Positions 38,510 through 48,115 are shown, numbered from the stretch's first letter. The stretch: DNA of 64,000 bases from Modicisalibacter ilicicola DSM 19980 (GCF_900128925.1 NZ_FQUJ01000010.1:102583-166582); one strand, 5' to 3'. The notes: a model not told the origin generated them from the letters alone. Numbers and translations: made by a program.

Positions 38510-39862
38510 TTGACCATCACCTCCCCCGACAAGCGCGTCTGGATGCTGGCCTGGCCGATCATCCTGTCGAACATCACGGTGCCGCTGCTCGGCCTGGTGG
38601 ATACCGCCGTCGTCGGCCATCTGCCCGAATCGCGCTACCTGGCCGGGGTGACCCTGGGTGCGACGCTGTTCAGCTTCCTCTACTGGGGGTTCGGGTTCCT
38701 GCGCATGGGCACCACCGGCCTGACCTCCCAGGCCGTGGGACGCGAGGACGACGGCGCGATCCGCAACCTGCTGGGCCAGGCCCTGATAATGGCCACGATC
38801 ATCGGCATCTTGCTGATCCTGCTTTCGACCCCGCTGATAACGCTGGGGCTATGGCTGCTCGACGGCAGCGAGCAGGCCACCCGTCTCGCCAGGGAATACG
38901 CCGGGATCCGCATCCTCTCGGCGCCGGCAGTACTTGCCAATTACGCCATCCTGGGGTGGTTTCTCGGCCAGCAGAACAGCCGCGTGACCCTGCTGATCAT
39001 GGTGGTGACCAATAGCGTCAATATCGTGCTGGACCTGCTCTTCGTGGTGGGCCTGGGCATGACCAGCGATGGTGTGGCCTGGGCCACGGTGATCGCCGAC
39101 TACACCGCGCTGGTGCTTGGCCTGGGGCTGGTGGTACGCCAGTTGCGCCTTTTGCAGGGGAATTTCCTGCGCGATCGGCTCGTCAAGCTCGCCGCCTACG
39201 GCGAGCTCATCCAGGTCAACGCACACCTGTTCGTGCGCACCCTGGGGCTGCTGTTCGCGATGGCCTTCTTCACCTCCCGGGGGGCCAGTCAGGGCGATGT
39301 GATCCTCGCCGCCAACGCCGTGCTCCTGCAGTTCATCATGCTGACCTCCTACGGCCTGGATGGCTTTGCCCATGCCGCCGAGGCACTCATCGGGCGAGCC
39401 TTTGGTCGCCGCGCCTGGAACGAGTTTCATGATTTCGTCGGTGCGGCAACACGCTTCTCGCTGCTCACCGCCGGCGGCGCCATGCTGGCCTTTGCCCTGG
39501 CGGGCAACCTGCTGATCGCCCTGCTCACCGACCTGGAACCGGTGCGCGAGACGGCGGCGGAGTATCTGCCCTGGATGATCGCCATGCCGGCCCTGGCGGT
39601 GTGGAGCTATCTGCTCGACGGGGTCTTCATCGGCGCCACCGCCACCCGGGAGATGCGCAACAGCATCTTCGTCGGCCTGGCGGTCTATCTGCCGCTGTGG
39701 TGGCTGACCCAGCATCTGGGCTCGGGCCTGGGCAATCATGGGCTATGGCTTGCCTTCACGGGCTTCACGCTGGTGCGCTCGCTGACCCTGGGAGGCTACT
39801 ACCTGCACTATCGTCGCCACTACTGGCATGGCGCGGCGCCGGCTGCCCGCTCGCAACGTTGA
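38510..39862 (+). CDS. dinF: MATE-family efflux transporter (DinF-like)
   Basis: A 450-aa protein with 12 predicted helices in two homologous halves. The start of helix 1, AWPIILSNITVPLLGLVDTAVVGHL, is characteristic of the DinF branch of MATE exporters. The frame is open back to a GTG at 38399. The TTG at 38510 has an AAAAAAAGG site and begins at the conserved position, so it is preferred. MATE proteins export cationic drugs or metabolites by Na+ or H+ exchange. It marks the return to chromosomal genes after merR. Confidence 0.87.
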   Translation: MTITSPDKRVWMLAWPIILSNITVPLLGLVDTAVVGHLPESRYLAGVTLGATLFSFLYWGFGFLRMGTTGLTSQAVGREDDGAIRNLLGQALIMATIIGILLILLSTPLITLGLWLLDGSEQATRLAREYAGIRILSAPAVLANYAILGWFLGQQNSRVTLLIMVVTNSVNIVLDLLFVVGLGMTSDGVAWATVIADYTALVLGLGLVVRQLRLLQGNFLRDRLVKLAAYGELIQVNAHLFVRTLGLLFAMAFFTSRGASQGDVILAANAVLLQFIMLTSYGLDGFAHAAEALIGRAFGRRAWNEFHDFVGAATRFSLLTAGGAMLAFALAGNLLIALLTDLEPVRETAAEYLPWMIAMPALAVWSYLLDGVFIGATATREMRNSIFVGLAVYLPLWWLTQHLGSGLGNHGLWLAFTGFTLVRSLTLGGYYLHYRRHYWHGAAPAARSQR

Positions 39863-39864
39863 CC

Positions 39865-39902
39865 GGCTGCGACCAGAGTGGCACAGGCAGCCAACGTTTT
39901 TT
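39865..39902 (+). terminator. Probable intrinsic terminator after the MATE gene
   Basis: GGCTGC (39865-39870) and GCAGCC (39887-39892) can pair, closely followed by AACG and a run of six T (39897-39902). The loop is long (16 bases), so strength is uncertain. Confidence 0.5.
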
Positions 39903-39976
39903 ACGCTACGTTACCTAAAGCCTGATCGTGATCTGCTGATACAACGCCTAGAACGAACAATCACACGAGAACCGCC

Positions 39977-41287
39977 ATGCTCAAGTTCCTGTCCCGGCCG
40001 GCCGTCAGGCTGGTCGAACGCTACCTGCCCGACCCCTATATCTTCGTGTTGCTGCTGACCCTGGTGGCCGCCGCCGCCGCCATCGGCGTGGAACGCCAGA
40101 CACCCCTGGCGGTGTTGCGCTACTGGGGCGATGGCTTCTGGGACCTGCTGACCTTCTCGATGCAGATGCTGCTGGTGCTGGTCACCGGCTTCATGCTGGC
40201 AAGTTCGCCCCCGGTCAAGCGTCAGCTGGCGACACTCGCCACCAAGGCAGGTACGCCGGCCAGGGCCATCGTGCTGGTCACCCTGGTCTCGCTGGCGGCA
40301 AGCTGGATCAACTGGGGCTTCGGCCTGGTGGTCGGGGCGCTGTTCGCCAAGGAACTGGCCAAGCAGATTCGTGTCGATTACCGGCTGCTGATCGCCAGCG
40401 CCTACTCCGGCTTCATCGTCTGGCATGGCGGCCTGGCCGGCTCGATTCCGCTGGTCATCGCCACCGAGGGGCACTTCGCCGCCGATCGCATCGGCGTCAT
40501 CTCCACCACCGAGACGATCTTCTCCTGGTTCAACCTGGCCATCGTCCTGGTGCTGTTCGTCGTCGTGCCGCTGGTCAATCGACTGATGCTGCCCGACGAA
40601 AACGAGAGCGTCTACGTCGATGCCGACAAGCTCGACGAGGGCCCGCCCCGCCGGCTCAGGGCATCGCGGCCGGCGGAGCATCTCGAGAACAGCGTGACCC
40701 TGGCCTGGCTGGTGGGGATCCCGGGTCTGCTGTTCCTGCTCGACCATTTCCTGCTGCGCGGCGGCGGCCTCAACCTCAACGTGGTCAACTTCTCCTTCCT
40801 GTTCCTCGCCATCGTGCTGCACCGAACGCCCCGCCACCTGCTCGACAGCCTCTACGAGGCGGTGAAGGGCGGCGCGGGTATCGTCATCCAGTTTCCCTTC
40901 TATGCCGGCATCATGGCGATCATGGTGCAGTCCGGGCTAGCCGAGACGCTCTCGAAAGGCTTCGTTTCCATCGCCACCGCCGATACGCTACCCTTCTGGT
41001 CGTTCATCAGCGCCGGGGTGGTCAATCTCTTCGTACCCTCCGGGGGCGGCCAGTGGGCCGTCCAGGCACCGGTGATGCTGCCCGCGGCAGAGGCGCTGGG
41101 CGCTAGCGTACCGCGCATCGCCATGGCCGTGGCCTGGGGCGACGCCTGGACCAACCTGCTGCAACCCTTCTGGGCATTGCCGGTGCTCGCCATCGCGGGG
41201 CTGAAGGCCAAGGACATCATGGGCTTCTGCCTGATCCAACTGTTCGTCACCGGGGCGATCATCAGCCTAGGACTCACCTTTCTCTGA
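39977..41287 (+). CDS. atoE: Short-chain fatty acid transporter, AtoE family
   Basis: A 436-aa integral membrane protein of the AtoE/TIGR00366 type with about ten helices. Recognisable segments are ERYLPDPYIFVLLLTL, SWINWGFGLVVGALFAKEL, WHGGLAGSIPL and NLFVPSGGGQWAVQAPVMLPAA. Members take up butyrate or acetoacetate-like acids; the exact substrate is not shown by sequence. It is followed in six bases by an acyl-CoA thioesterase, which supports a link with acyl-CoA metabolism. Confidence 0.88.
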   Translation: MLKFLSRPAVRLVERYLPDPYIFVLLLTLVAAAAAIGVERQTPLAVLRYWGDGFWDLLTFSMQMLLVLVTGFMLASSPPVKRQLATLATKAGTPARAIVLVTLVSLAASWINWGFGLVVGALFAKELAKQIRVDYRLLIASAYSGFIVWHGGLAGSIPLVIATEGHFAADRIGVISTTETIFSWFNLAIVLVLFVVVPLVNRLMLPDENESVYVDADKLDEGPPRRLRASRPAEHLENSVTLAWLVGIPGLLFLLDHFLLRGGGLNLNVVNFSFLFLAIVLHRTPRHLLDSLYEAVKGGAGIVIQFPFYAGIMAIMVQSGLAETLSKGFVSIATADTLPFWSFISAGVVNLFVPSGGGQWAVQAPVMLPAAEALGASVPRIAMAVAWGDAWTNLLQPFWALPVLAIAGLKAKDIMGFCLIQLFVTGAIISLGLTFL

Positions 41288-41293
41288 GGGAAC

Positions 41294-41815
41294 ATGAGCA
41301 TGATAGCCGACGCCCTGCCCGGCCAGCACGAATTGACCATGACCGTGCTGATGACCCCCGACATGGCCAACTTCAGCGGCAAGGTGCACGGTGGCGCCAT
41401 CCTCAAGAAGCTCGACGAGGTCGCCTATGCCTGCGCCAGCCGCTACTCGGGCAGCTACGTGGTGACCCTCTCCGTGGACCAGGTGCTGTTCAAGCAACCG
41501 ATCAACGTCGGCGAGCTGGTGACGTTTCTGGCCTCGGTCAATCACGTCGGCACCTCCTCGATGGAGATCGGCGTCAAGGTGATCGCCGAGTCGATCCAGG
41601 AGAAAGTCATCCGCCATACCAACAGCTGCTACCTGACCATGGTCGCGGTGGACAAGGCGGGGCGCCCGGCACGGGTCCCGCCCTTGCGGCTCGAGACACC
41701 GCTGCAGAAGCTGCGTTTCGACAAGGCGGCCATGCGCAAGAAGCTACGCAAGCAGGCGGAAGAGGAAGAGCGGCTGACCAACGAACATCACTACGGTGAA
41801 CAGCCCGCCGGCTGA
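41294..41815 (+). CDS. Acyl-CoA thioesterase, hotdog fold (YciA/BACH-like)
   Basis: A 173-aa single-hotdog thioesterase that releases CoA from acyl-CoA. The active-site region is MANFSGKVHGGAILKKLDEVAY (the NxxGxxHGG pattern is seen as NFSGKVHGG), followed by SVDQVLFKQPINVGELV, a typical second motif. The C-terminal ~30 residues are charged and helical. It is probably cotranscribed with the AtoE-like transporter. Confidence 0.9.
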   Translation: MSMIADALPGQHELTMTVLMTPDMANFSGKVHGGAILKKLDEVAYACASRYSGSYVVTLSVDQVLFKQPINVGELVTFLASVNHVGTSSMEIGVKVIAESIQEKVIRHTNSCYLTMVAVDKAGRPARVPPLRLETPLQKLRFDKAAMRKKLRKQAEEEERLTNEHHYGEQPAG

Positions 41816-41840
41816 TACGCCATAAGCACAGGGAGGTGCC

Positions 41841-42842
41841 ATGACAGCGGCGACGACGCAGGACACGCGCTCGAACCGGGAGCGGCTGCATCTGGTCTGG
41901 GACGTGCTGATCATGGTGCTGGTGGTCATCAACCTGGCGCTGCTGCTGTTCGACAGCCTGTTCCTGATCGGCCCGCTGAATACCGGCTTCGAGGCGATCG
42001 CGCCGGGGCTGCACCAGGCCTACGACGAGACGATCCACGCCAACTTCTTCACCATCGACCTGGTCTTCGTCAGCATCTTCATTCTCGACGTGCTGCTCGG
42101 CTGGGCAGTGGCGATCGTCGAACGCCGCTATCATCGCTGGTTCTTCTACCCCTTCATGCACTGGTACGACGTGCTGGGGTGCATTCCCCTGGCAGGGCTG
42201 CGCTGGCTACGCGCCTTGCGGATATTCTCGCTGCTGTTTCGCCTGCAGAAGCTGGGCATGATCGACGTGCGCCGGTGGTCGCTGTATGCCGGATTCGCGA
42301 AGTACTACGACATCCTGCTCGAGGAGCTCTCCGATCGGGTGACGATTCGCCTCATCGGCAGCATGCAGGACGAGATACGCCACAGCGATGCCCTCTCCAG
42401 CCGTCTTTCGCAGGAGGTACTGAAGCCGCGCAAGCATCAGCTGGTGGCGGAGATCGCCCAGCGCCTGGAAGAGGCGCTGGGTAGCAGCTACGCGAACAAT
42501 CGCGCGCTGATCGTCCGCTACATCAGTGCCCTGGTCGGGCGCACCATGCACGAAAACCCGGAGATCCGGCGGCTGCGTCGCCTGCCCTTCGGCGAGCAGC
42601 TCACCGATGCGCTGGATCACACCGTCACCGGCGTCGCCAGCCAGCTGGTTCACGAGGCGGTGACCGGGCTCAATTCGCCGGAGTTCCGGGAACTGCTGGA
42701 ACGCCTGGCCGAAAGCGGTTTCGACGTACTTCTCGAACCGGATCAGCGCAGCGACCGCATCACCGAGCAGGTACTGATCGACAGCCTGGAACTGATCAAG
42801 GAGCAGGTGGCCACCAAGCAGTGGCAGGCCAAGTATGAGTGA
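41841..42842 (+). CDS. Voltage-sensor-like membrane protein with cytoplasmic helical domain
   Basis: A 333-aa protein. The first ~140 residues look like a voltage-sensor/ion-transport S1-S4 unit: helix 19-42, helix 68-92, helix 101-118 with Asp110, and an amphipathic fourth segment with regularly spaced Arg121, Arg124, Arg127, Arg134 and Lys137. No pore helix or selectivity filter follows. The remaining ~195 residues are soluble and helical. It may be a channel-like protein without pore or a membrane-anchored regulator. GGGAGG precedes the ATG. The function is unknown; the voltage-sensor reading is from the charge pattern only. Confidence 0.62.
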   Translation: MTAATTQDTRSNRERLHLVWDVLIMVLVVINLALLLFDSLFLIGPLNTGFEAIAPGLHQAYDETIHANFFTIDLVFVSIFILDVLLGWAVAIVERRYHRWFFYPFMHWYDVLGCIPLAGLRWLRALRIFSLLFRLQKLGMIDVRRWSLYAGFAKYYDILLEELSDRVTIRLIGSMQDEIRHSDALSSRLSQEVLKPRKHQLVAEIAQRLEEALGSSYANNRALIVRYISALVGRTMHENPEIRRLRRLPFGEQLTDALDHTVTGVASQLVHEAVTGLNSPEFRELLERLAESGFDVLLEPDQRSDRITEQVLIDSLELIKEQVATKQWQAKYE

Positions 42843-42845
42843 CGA

Positions 42846-43889
42846 TCAGCCGTGCATGTCGAGCAGCGTATAGGGCGCCTCGCAGGCATGACGCTCGTCG
42901 CGCTCGTCGATGGACCCCAGCCCCATGTGGCGGTCGTTGTCGTAGGCGACGAACAGCCGTGTCTCGTCGAGCACCGCCAGGCCTTCGGCCTTGTGCTCGA
43001 ACTCGAACAGTTTTCCAGAGGCCTCGGTGACCGGCTCGGGAGGCTTGCCGGCTGCAAAGTCGTCCAGCGAAACGATCCATAGATAGCCGCCGATGTGCTC
43101 GACGCCGTCGACCTCGTTCTCGAAGCTGGTCAGTAGATAGAGCCGGTCGTTGAACGGGTCGTACTCCAGGCTAGACAGCCCGCAGACGTAGCGCACCCCG
43201 TCGTACTGACCAGGATCGAACTGATAGAGACTGCGCAGCTTATCGACGAATTCCAGATTGCCCTTGTCGTTGATCCGGTAATGCGCCCCCACCACCCGGC
43301 AGACGTAGTCGAAGTCGTCGTGGGCGTCGCCCTGCTCGCGCACCCCGAACAGCAGCAGCCCATCGCCCCGCTCGCCGGGAATCGCCGCCAGCCCCTCGAT
43401 CTTGTAGTAGGGCGTGCCGATGGCCGCGCCCAGCTTGGTGCGCAGCTCAAGCGAGCCCTCGACGCCGTCGCGCGGGTCGGGATCGACGGTCTGTACCCTG
43501 TTCGGCTCTCCCAGGGGCCAGATCAGCAGATGATTGTAGTCATTGAGGGCGTGACTCTCGTCATCGATACGATCGAAGCCGGTGGTCGCGAGCACATGGC
43601 GGCCGTCTGCCGTGAGGGCAAAATCCTCGTACTTGGTGGCCCGCTTGATGGTCTCGGTGGTGAAGTATTGCAGTGAGTTCTCATCCGGCACGCCCTGATG
43701 ATCGATGTCCACGGCGAACACCGCCGAGCGCTCGTCACCGGGAATCGGCTTGTCGCTGGCCAGGATCAGGCGGCGGCCATCGTAGACCGCCGCCGACACC
43801 TCGACGTTGGCCAACCTGTCGCGTTCATCGCGCAGCCCGGCGGGAAAACAATGGAGGGTGCCGTGGGAAAAAACGGTCGCGCGGGTCAT
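42846..43889 (-). CDS. Uncharacterised beta-propeller-like protein
   Basis: A 347-aa cytoplasmic-looking protein without signal peptide. It contains repeated strand pairs with DD/DG turns (SAAVYDGRRLILASDK, FALTADGRHVLAT, EGLAAIPGERGDGLLLFG, LSSLEYDPFNDRLYLLTSF, EGLAVLDETRLFVAYDND). These resemble phytase-esterase-like or YncE-type propellers. No catalytic residue set could be named. The frame continues upstream to 44126, but the ATG at 43889 begins a coherent product. It converges on the voltage-sensor gene with three bases between stops. Confidence 0.6.
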   Translation of the reverse strand: MTRATVFSHGTLHCFPAGLRDERDRLANVEVSAAVYDGRRLILASDKPIPGDERSAVFAVDIDHQGVPDENSLQYFTTETIKRATKYEDFALTADGRHVLATTGFDRIDDESHALNDYNHLLIWPLGEPNRVQTVDPDPRDGVEGSLELRTKLGAAIGTPYYKIEGLAAIPGERGDGLLLFGVREQGDAHDDFDYVCRVVGAHYRINDKGNLEFVDKLRSLYQFDPGQYDGVRYVCGLSSLEYDPFNDRLYLLTSFENEVDGVEHIGGYLWIVSLDDFAAGKPPEPVTEASGKLFEFEHKAEGLAVLDETRLFVAYDNDRHMGLGSIDERDERHACEAPYTLLDMHG

Positions 43890-44070
43890 GAGGGCCTCTT
43901 GTGCGAGCGGGTTCTTCCTATACTTGGAGATACGAGGGGCCGAATGCAAGGAAGCGAAGCAGAATCGAGCGACATGATCCAAGTTATACTTTGGCTGGAA
44001 AATCGATACTCCCTTATATATATTGAGATTTTTCTTCCTTGCCCTACGCCGCCTCGCGGAGGCTTCCCTC

Positions 44071-45303
44071 ATGAACAAGTCGACCGGGGCCACGGAGGTC
44101 ACCATACTGTTCGCGCGCCAGCCCATCTATGATCGGCAGCACAGGCTTGCCGGCTGCGAGCTGCTGTTTCGCCCCTGCCCGAGGGCCGAGGCGCTGACCG
44201 AACCCTTCGATGGCGATCTCGCCACTCGTCAGGTGATCCTCAATGCCTTCCGGGAAACCGACATTCGCAAGGTATGCGAGAACACCCCGGCCTACATCAA
44301 CTTCACGGCGAATGCCCTGCGGGGCGAGATTCCCTTCGACCCGGGCGACATCGTCATCGAGATCCTCGAAACCGTGGAAGCCACCGATGAGGTCGTCGCC
44401 GCCATCGAGCACTACAGACAACGCCGTTACGCCATCGCCCTGGACGATTATCGCCTGACGGATGCCGGCCATCCACTGCTGCCCTTCGCCGATATCGTCA
44501 AGCTCGACTACCCGCATTACGGCGATGACGAACTGCCCGCCCTGGTGACGCAGCTACGGCATCGCTACCCGTATCTGAAGATCCTGGCCGAGAAGATCGA
44601 GACCCTGGAGGATTTTCTATATTGCCGAGAGGCGGGCTGCGATCTCTTCCAGGGGTACTACCTGGCCCGGCCTTCCCGGGTGGAACGCGAGCGACTGTCC
44701 GAGAAGCATTTCGAGATTCTGCAGCTGCTCGCCGAGCTCAATCGCGTCGATGCCAGCCAGGACGAACTGGCCGAGACCATCGGCAGCGACGACTTCCTCG
44801 AGGAGCAACTGCTGGGGATCGTCAACAGCACCCACTTCGACTGCCGTGAAAAGATCACCTCGGTAGCGATGGCCATCGACGCCTTGGGCCAGCGTCGCAT
44901 CCGCAACCTGGCCAGCATGCTGGCGCTGGCCAAACTGGATGACAAGCCTTGTTCACTGCAAAAACTCGCCCTGGATCGGGGCGAGTTGTGCCAGGGGCTC
45001 GCCGACAACCTTGCCGAGACACCCATCTCGGGATTCACCGTGGGCCTGTTTTCCATCCTGGATGCCTTCTTCCAGCGCTCTCTCGACGAGATCTTCGACA
45101 GTCTTCCTCTTCCGCGCGTGCTCAAGGAGGCCGTCCTCGAGCATCGCGGCCCCATGGGGCTGATACTGGCCACGACACTGCACCTCGAGCAGGGCGAACT
45201 CGAGGATCTCGACTGGGCGGCCCTTGCCGAACAGGGCCTGACCCCGGAACAGGTCAGTCATGCCCAGCAGCAGGCCATCGAGAACAGCGACATGTTTTTC
45301 TGA
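44071..45303 (+). CDS. EAL-HDOD signalling protein 1
   Basis: A 410-aa protein with an N-terminal EAL-like domain (about 9-200) and a C-terminal HDOD domain (about 205-390), the architecture of CdgJ/YuxH proteins. In the EAL part, ELLFRP, INFTA, VIEILE, DDYRL, VKLDYP, AEKIE and QGYYLARP stand for the usual motifs. The DDFGTG loop is replaced by DDYRLTD, so c-di-GMP hydrolysis is doubtful. Such proteins often control motility or surface attachment. GGAGG lies before the ATG at 44071. It is followed by a close paralogue. Confidence 0.88.
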   Translation: MNKSTGATEVTILFARQPIYDRQHRLAGCELLFRPCPRAEALTEPFDGDLATRQVILNAFRETDIRKVCENTPAYINFTANALRGEIPFDPGDIVIEILETVEATDEVVAAIEHYRQRRYAIALDDYRLTDAGHPLLPFADIVKLDYPHYGDDELPALVTQLRHRYPYLKILAEKIETLEDFLYCREAGCDLFQGYYLARPSRVERERLSEKHFEILQLLAELNRVDASQDELAETIGSDDFLEEQLLGIVNSTHFDCREKITSVAMAIDALGQRRIRNLASMLALAKLDDKPCSLQKLALDRGELCQGLADNLAETPISGFTVGLFSILDAFFQRSLDEIFDSLPLPRVLKEAVLEHRGPMGLILATTLHLEQGELEDLDWAALAEQGLTPEQVSHAQQQAIENSDMFF

Positions 45304-45408
45304 GCGATCATAAGCTAACAATAATTAAGCACCATTCCTTAAAGCATCCGATGGGGAAGTCGATAACATTGGTTAGCCACCTACAACTAGACCATCGGGC
45401 CTCTATAC

Positions 45409-46641
45409 ATGCATGCACTGAACGAGTCCGCGAACATGACCGTGCTGTTCGCGCGCCAGCCCATCTACGATCGTGAACTCCTGCAGGCCGGGTGCGAGCT
45501 GCTGTTTCGCCCCTGCGCCGGGGTCGACGCCCTCGTCGAGCCCTTCGATGGCGACCTGGCCACCCAGCAGGTCATGCTCAGCGCCTTCACGGAGAGCAAC
45601 ATCCGCGAAGTGTGCGAAAACACACCGGCCTTCATCAACTTCACCGCCAACACCCTGAAGGCGGAAATTCCCTTCAGCGCCAGCGAGATGGTCATCGAGA
45701 TCCTCGAGACCGTGGAGATCGACGAGGAGATCATGGCAGCCATCAGGCGCTGCCGGGAGCAGGGCTACTCGGTGGCCCTGGACGACTACCGCCTGAAGAA
45801 CGCCGACCATCCGCTGCTGCCCCTTGCCGATATCGTCAAGCTCGATTACCCGCATTACTCCGCCGACGAGATGCTCCAGGTCGTGACGCTGCTCAAGCGC
45901 AGGCATCCTCATCTGACGATCCTTGCCGAGAAGGTCGAGACCTACGAGGAGTTCCTGAATTGCCATCAGGCCGGGTGCGACCTCTTCCAGGGCTATTTCC
46001 TGGCGCGCCCCGCCCCGGTGGAGGGGCTGCGCATCCCGCACAACCGCCTGGCGATATTGAGACTGCTGGCCGAACTCAATCGTGACGACGCCAGCCTCCG
46101 CGAATTGACCGACGCCATACGTCAGGACCCCTTCATGAGCGTGCGCCTGATGAAGATGGTCAACAGCGCCTACTACCATCGCACCGAGGACATCACCTCG
46201 GTGCAGATGGCGGTGACCTTGCTGGGACAGCGGCGCATACGCAACCTGGCCAGCATGCTGGCGCTCTCCAAGCTCGACGACAAGCCTCATGCACTGCAGA
46301 AACTGGCGCTCGCCCGCGGCTATCTATGCGAGGAGCTGGCAACCAACCTCGTGAGCAGTTCCGCCTCCGGCTTCACCGTCGGCCTGTTTTCCTGTCTCGA
46401 CGCCTTCTTCGATCATCCGCTGAAAGCGGTGCTCAAGGAGCTGCCGTTGCACGCCTCGATCAAGCAGGCCATTCTCGAGCATCGTGGCCCCCTCGGCCTG
46501 GTTCTGGCGACGGCCCAGCATCTCGAACGCGGCGAGCTGGAAGCCATCGACTGGACGGCACTCGGCGAGCAGGGCTTGACCCCGGAGCTTGTCAGCCACG
46601 CCCAGCAGCAGGCCATAGGCCTCGCCAATATGCACCTATGA
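45409..46641 (+). CDS. EAL-HDOD signalling protein 2 (tandem paralogue)
   Basis: A 410-aa protein colinear with the product of 44071-45303. It shares LFARQPIYD at the start, PFDGDLAT, CENTPA(Y/F)INFTAN, ALDDYRL and RRIRNLASMLAL, and is clearly a tandem duplicate that has diverged. The EAL loop is degenerate in the same way (DDYRLKN). The start may be the ATG at 45409 or at 45436. A 105-bp AT-rich spacer separates the two, so it may have its own promoter. Confidence 0.88.
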   Translation: MHALNESANMTVLFARQPIYDRELLQAGCELLFRPCAGVDALVEPFDGDLATQQVMLSAFTESNIREVCENTPAFINFTANTLKAEIPFSASEMVIEILETVEIDEEIMAAIRRCREQGYSVALDDYRLKNADHPLLPLADIVKLDYPHYSADEMLQVVTLLKRRHPHLTILAEKVETYEEFLNCHQAGCDLFQGYFLARPAPVEGLRIPHNRLAILRLLAELNRDDASLRELTDAIRQDPFMSVRLMKMVNSAYYHRTEDITSVQMAVTLLGQRRIRNLASMLALSKLDDKPHALQKLALARGYLCEELATNLVSSSASGFTVGLFSCLDAFFDHPLKAVLKELPLHASIKQAILEHRGPLGLVLATAQHLERGELEAIDWTALGEQGLTPELVSHAQQQAIGLANMHL

Positions 46642-46659
46642 GACGGGGTCCGACCGGTC

Positions 46660-46980
46660 TCAGCCGCAGCGCAAGTCGCTGATGCGCCCCTCTTCATCGA
46701 GGTAGATGTTCAGGCGCGTCTGGCGGTAGTCGAGCGTGAAGCCTTCCCCGGGCTCGATGACGCGCACCTCGCTCGCGTCGCTCTGGCTCGCGAGCGCCTG
46801 ATTCAACGCCTCGCTGTGGGTGCGGCCCAGATAGCCCTGAAGGCCGGAAGCGTCGCACCTATCGCTGTTCCCCGGCGCATCCATGGGCGGCGGGCGCGGT
46901 GCATCCTCCGGCGCAGGCCCCGTCGCGCAGGCACTCAGCCAGAGCACTGACGCCAATCCAAAGCATATCGTCCTGAGCAT
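46660..46980 (-). CDS. I78-family peptidase-inhibitor lipoprotein
   Basis: A 106-aa lipoprotein with a signal ending in the lipobox LSAC (Cys18) and a Pro-rich linker. A small domain follows with YLGRTHSEALN, VRVIEPGEGFTLDYRQTRLNIYLD and a C-terminal LRCG. This pattern (VGR, R-V-I-P-G, T-x-DYR-x-x-RLN and CG end) is that of inhibitor I78 proteins. It would face the periplasm or cell surface. It converges on the second EAL-HDOD gene. Confidence 0.85.
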   Translation of the reverse strand: MLRTICFGLASVLWLSACATGPAPEDAPRPPPMDAPGNSDRCDASGLQGYLGRTHSEALNQALASQSDASEVRVIEPGEGFTLDYRQTRLNIYLDEEGRISDLRCG

Positions 46981-47184
46981 GACTCCTGCCTCCCCGACGG
47001 ATCCAGCATTACCTGAGTTAAGTTCCCAAGTTGCCTCTAAGATGCTGAAAATTGGTGTTTCCTATCAAGGATAGGCTAGTCTGAGTATCTGTCAGGGCAA
47101 GGAGAGCCGATTCCGGCAAATGACCTCGGCCCGATATCGCCACGGCGCGTTTCAACCGCATCGCAGATTAGAGGACGGACACTT

Positions 47185-48102
47185 ATGATCAGGTTTGCCA
47201 ACCTAGTCGGTATTGCCCTGGGAACGGCGCTGACGATGAGCCAGGCAGCGGCGGCCGAGCCGATTCGTGTCGCATCGAAGATCGATACCGAAGGCGCCCT
47301 GCTCGGCAACATGATGATTGCACTGCTCGAGAACGCGGACTATCCGGTCGAGAACAAGCTGCAACTGGGCCCGACCAATATCGTGCGCACGGCGCTACTC
47401 GAGAACGAGATCGACATGTACCCCGAGTACACCGGCAACGGTGCCTTCTTCACCGGCACGACCGATGACCCTGCCTGGAAGGACCTCGAAAAGGGCTTTG
47501 ACAAGATTCGCCAGGCGGATCTCGAGGAGAACAATGTGGTGTGGCTGCAACCCGCTCCGGCCAACAACACCTGGGCCATCGCGGTGCGCCAGAATCTGGC
47601 CGAGGAGCATGGCCTCGAGACCATGGAGGACTTCGGCGAGTGGATCGGCAACGGGGGCGAGGTCAAGCTGGCCGCTTCCGCGGAATTCGTCGACAGTGAG
47701 GCCGCCCTGCCGAGCTTCCAGCAGACCTACGACTTCGAACTGAGCCAGGATCAGCTGCTGGTGCTCTCCGGAGGCAACACCGCCGCGACCATTCGCGCCG
47801 CCGCAGAGGGCACCAGCGGTACCAATGCGGCCATGGTCTATGGCACCGACGGCGCCATCCAGCCCGCCGGGCTGCGCGTCATGGACGATACCCAGGGCGT
47901 GCAGATGGTCTATGCCCCGGCCGTGGTGGTCCGCCAGCCCGTGCTCGAGGCCAATCCCGAGCTCGAGGAATTGTTCTTGCCGGTCTTCGACTCCTTGGAT
48001 CGCGAGACGTTGCAGAAACTCAACGGCCGAATCCAGGTCGAGGGGCAGCCCGCCAGGCAGGTCGCCCAGGACTACCTGAAAGAGAACGGCTTCCTGGAAT
48101 AA
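47185..48102 (+). CDS. osmF: Osmolyte ABC transporter substrate-binding protein (OsmF/YehZ type)
   Basis: A 305-aa periplasmic binding protein of the quaternary-amine (OpuAC-like) type. A signal peptide ends near AAAA at 24. SKIDTEGALLGNMM, the DMYPEYTGNGAFF segment and APANNTWAIAVRQ form the ligand region of YehZ-like proteins. It is the first gene of a four-gene operon with two permeases and one ATPase, the same parts as E. coli yehZYXW in the order Z-Y-X-W. Glycine betaine or a related solute is the likely ligand. Confidence 0.9.
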   Translation: MIRFANLVGIALGTALTMSQAAAAEPIRVASKIDTEGALLGNMMIALLENADYPVENKLQLGPTNIVRTALLENEIDMYPEYTGNGAFFTGTTDDPAWKDLEKGFDKIRQADLEENNVVWLQPAPANNTWAIAVRQNLAEEHGLETMEDFGEWIGNGGEVKLAASAEFVDSEAALPSFQQTYDFELSQDQLLVLSGGNTAATIRAAAEGTSGTNAAMVYGTDGAIQPAGLRVMDDTQGVQMVYAPAVVVRQPVLEANPELEELFLPVFDSLDRETLQKLNGRIQVEGQPARQVAQDYLKENGFLE

Positions 48103-48115
48103 GGGCCTGAGCCAG

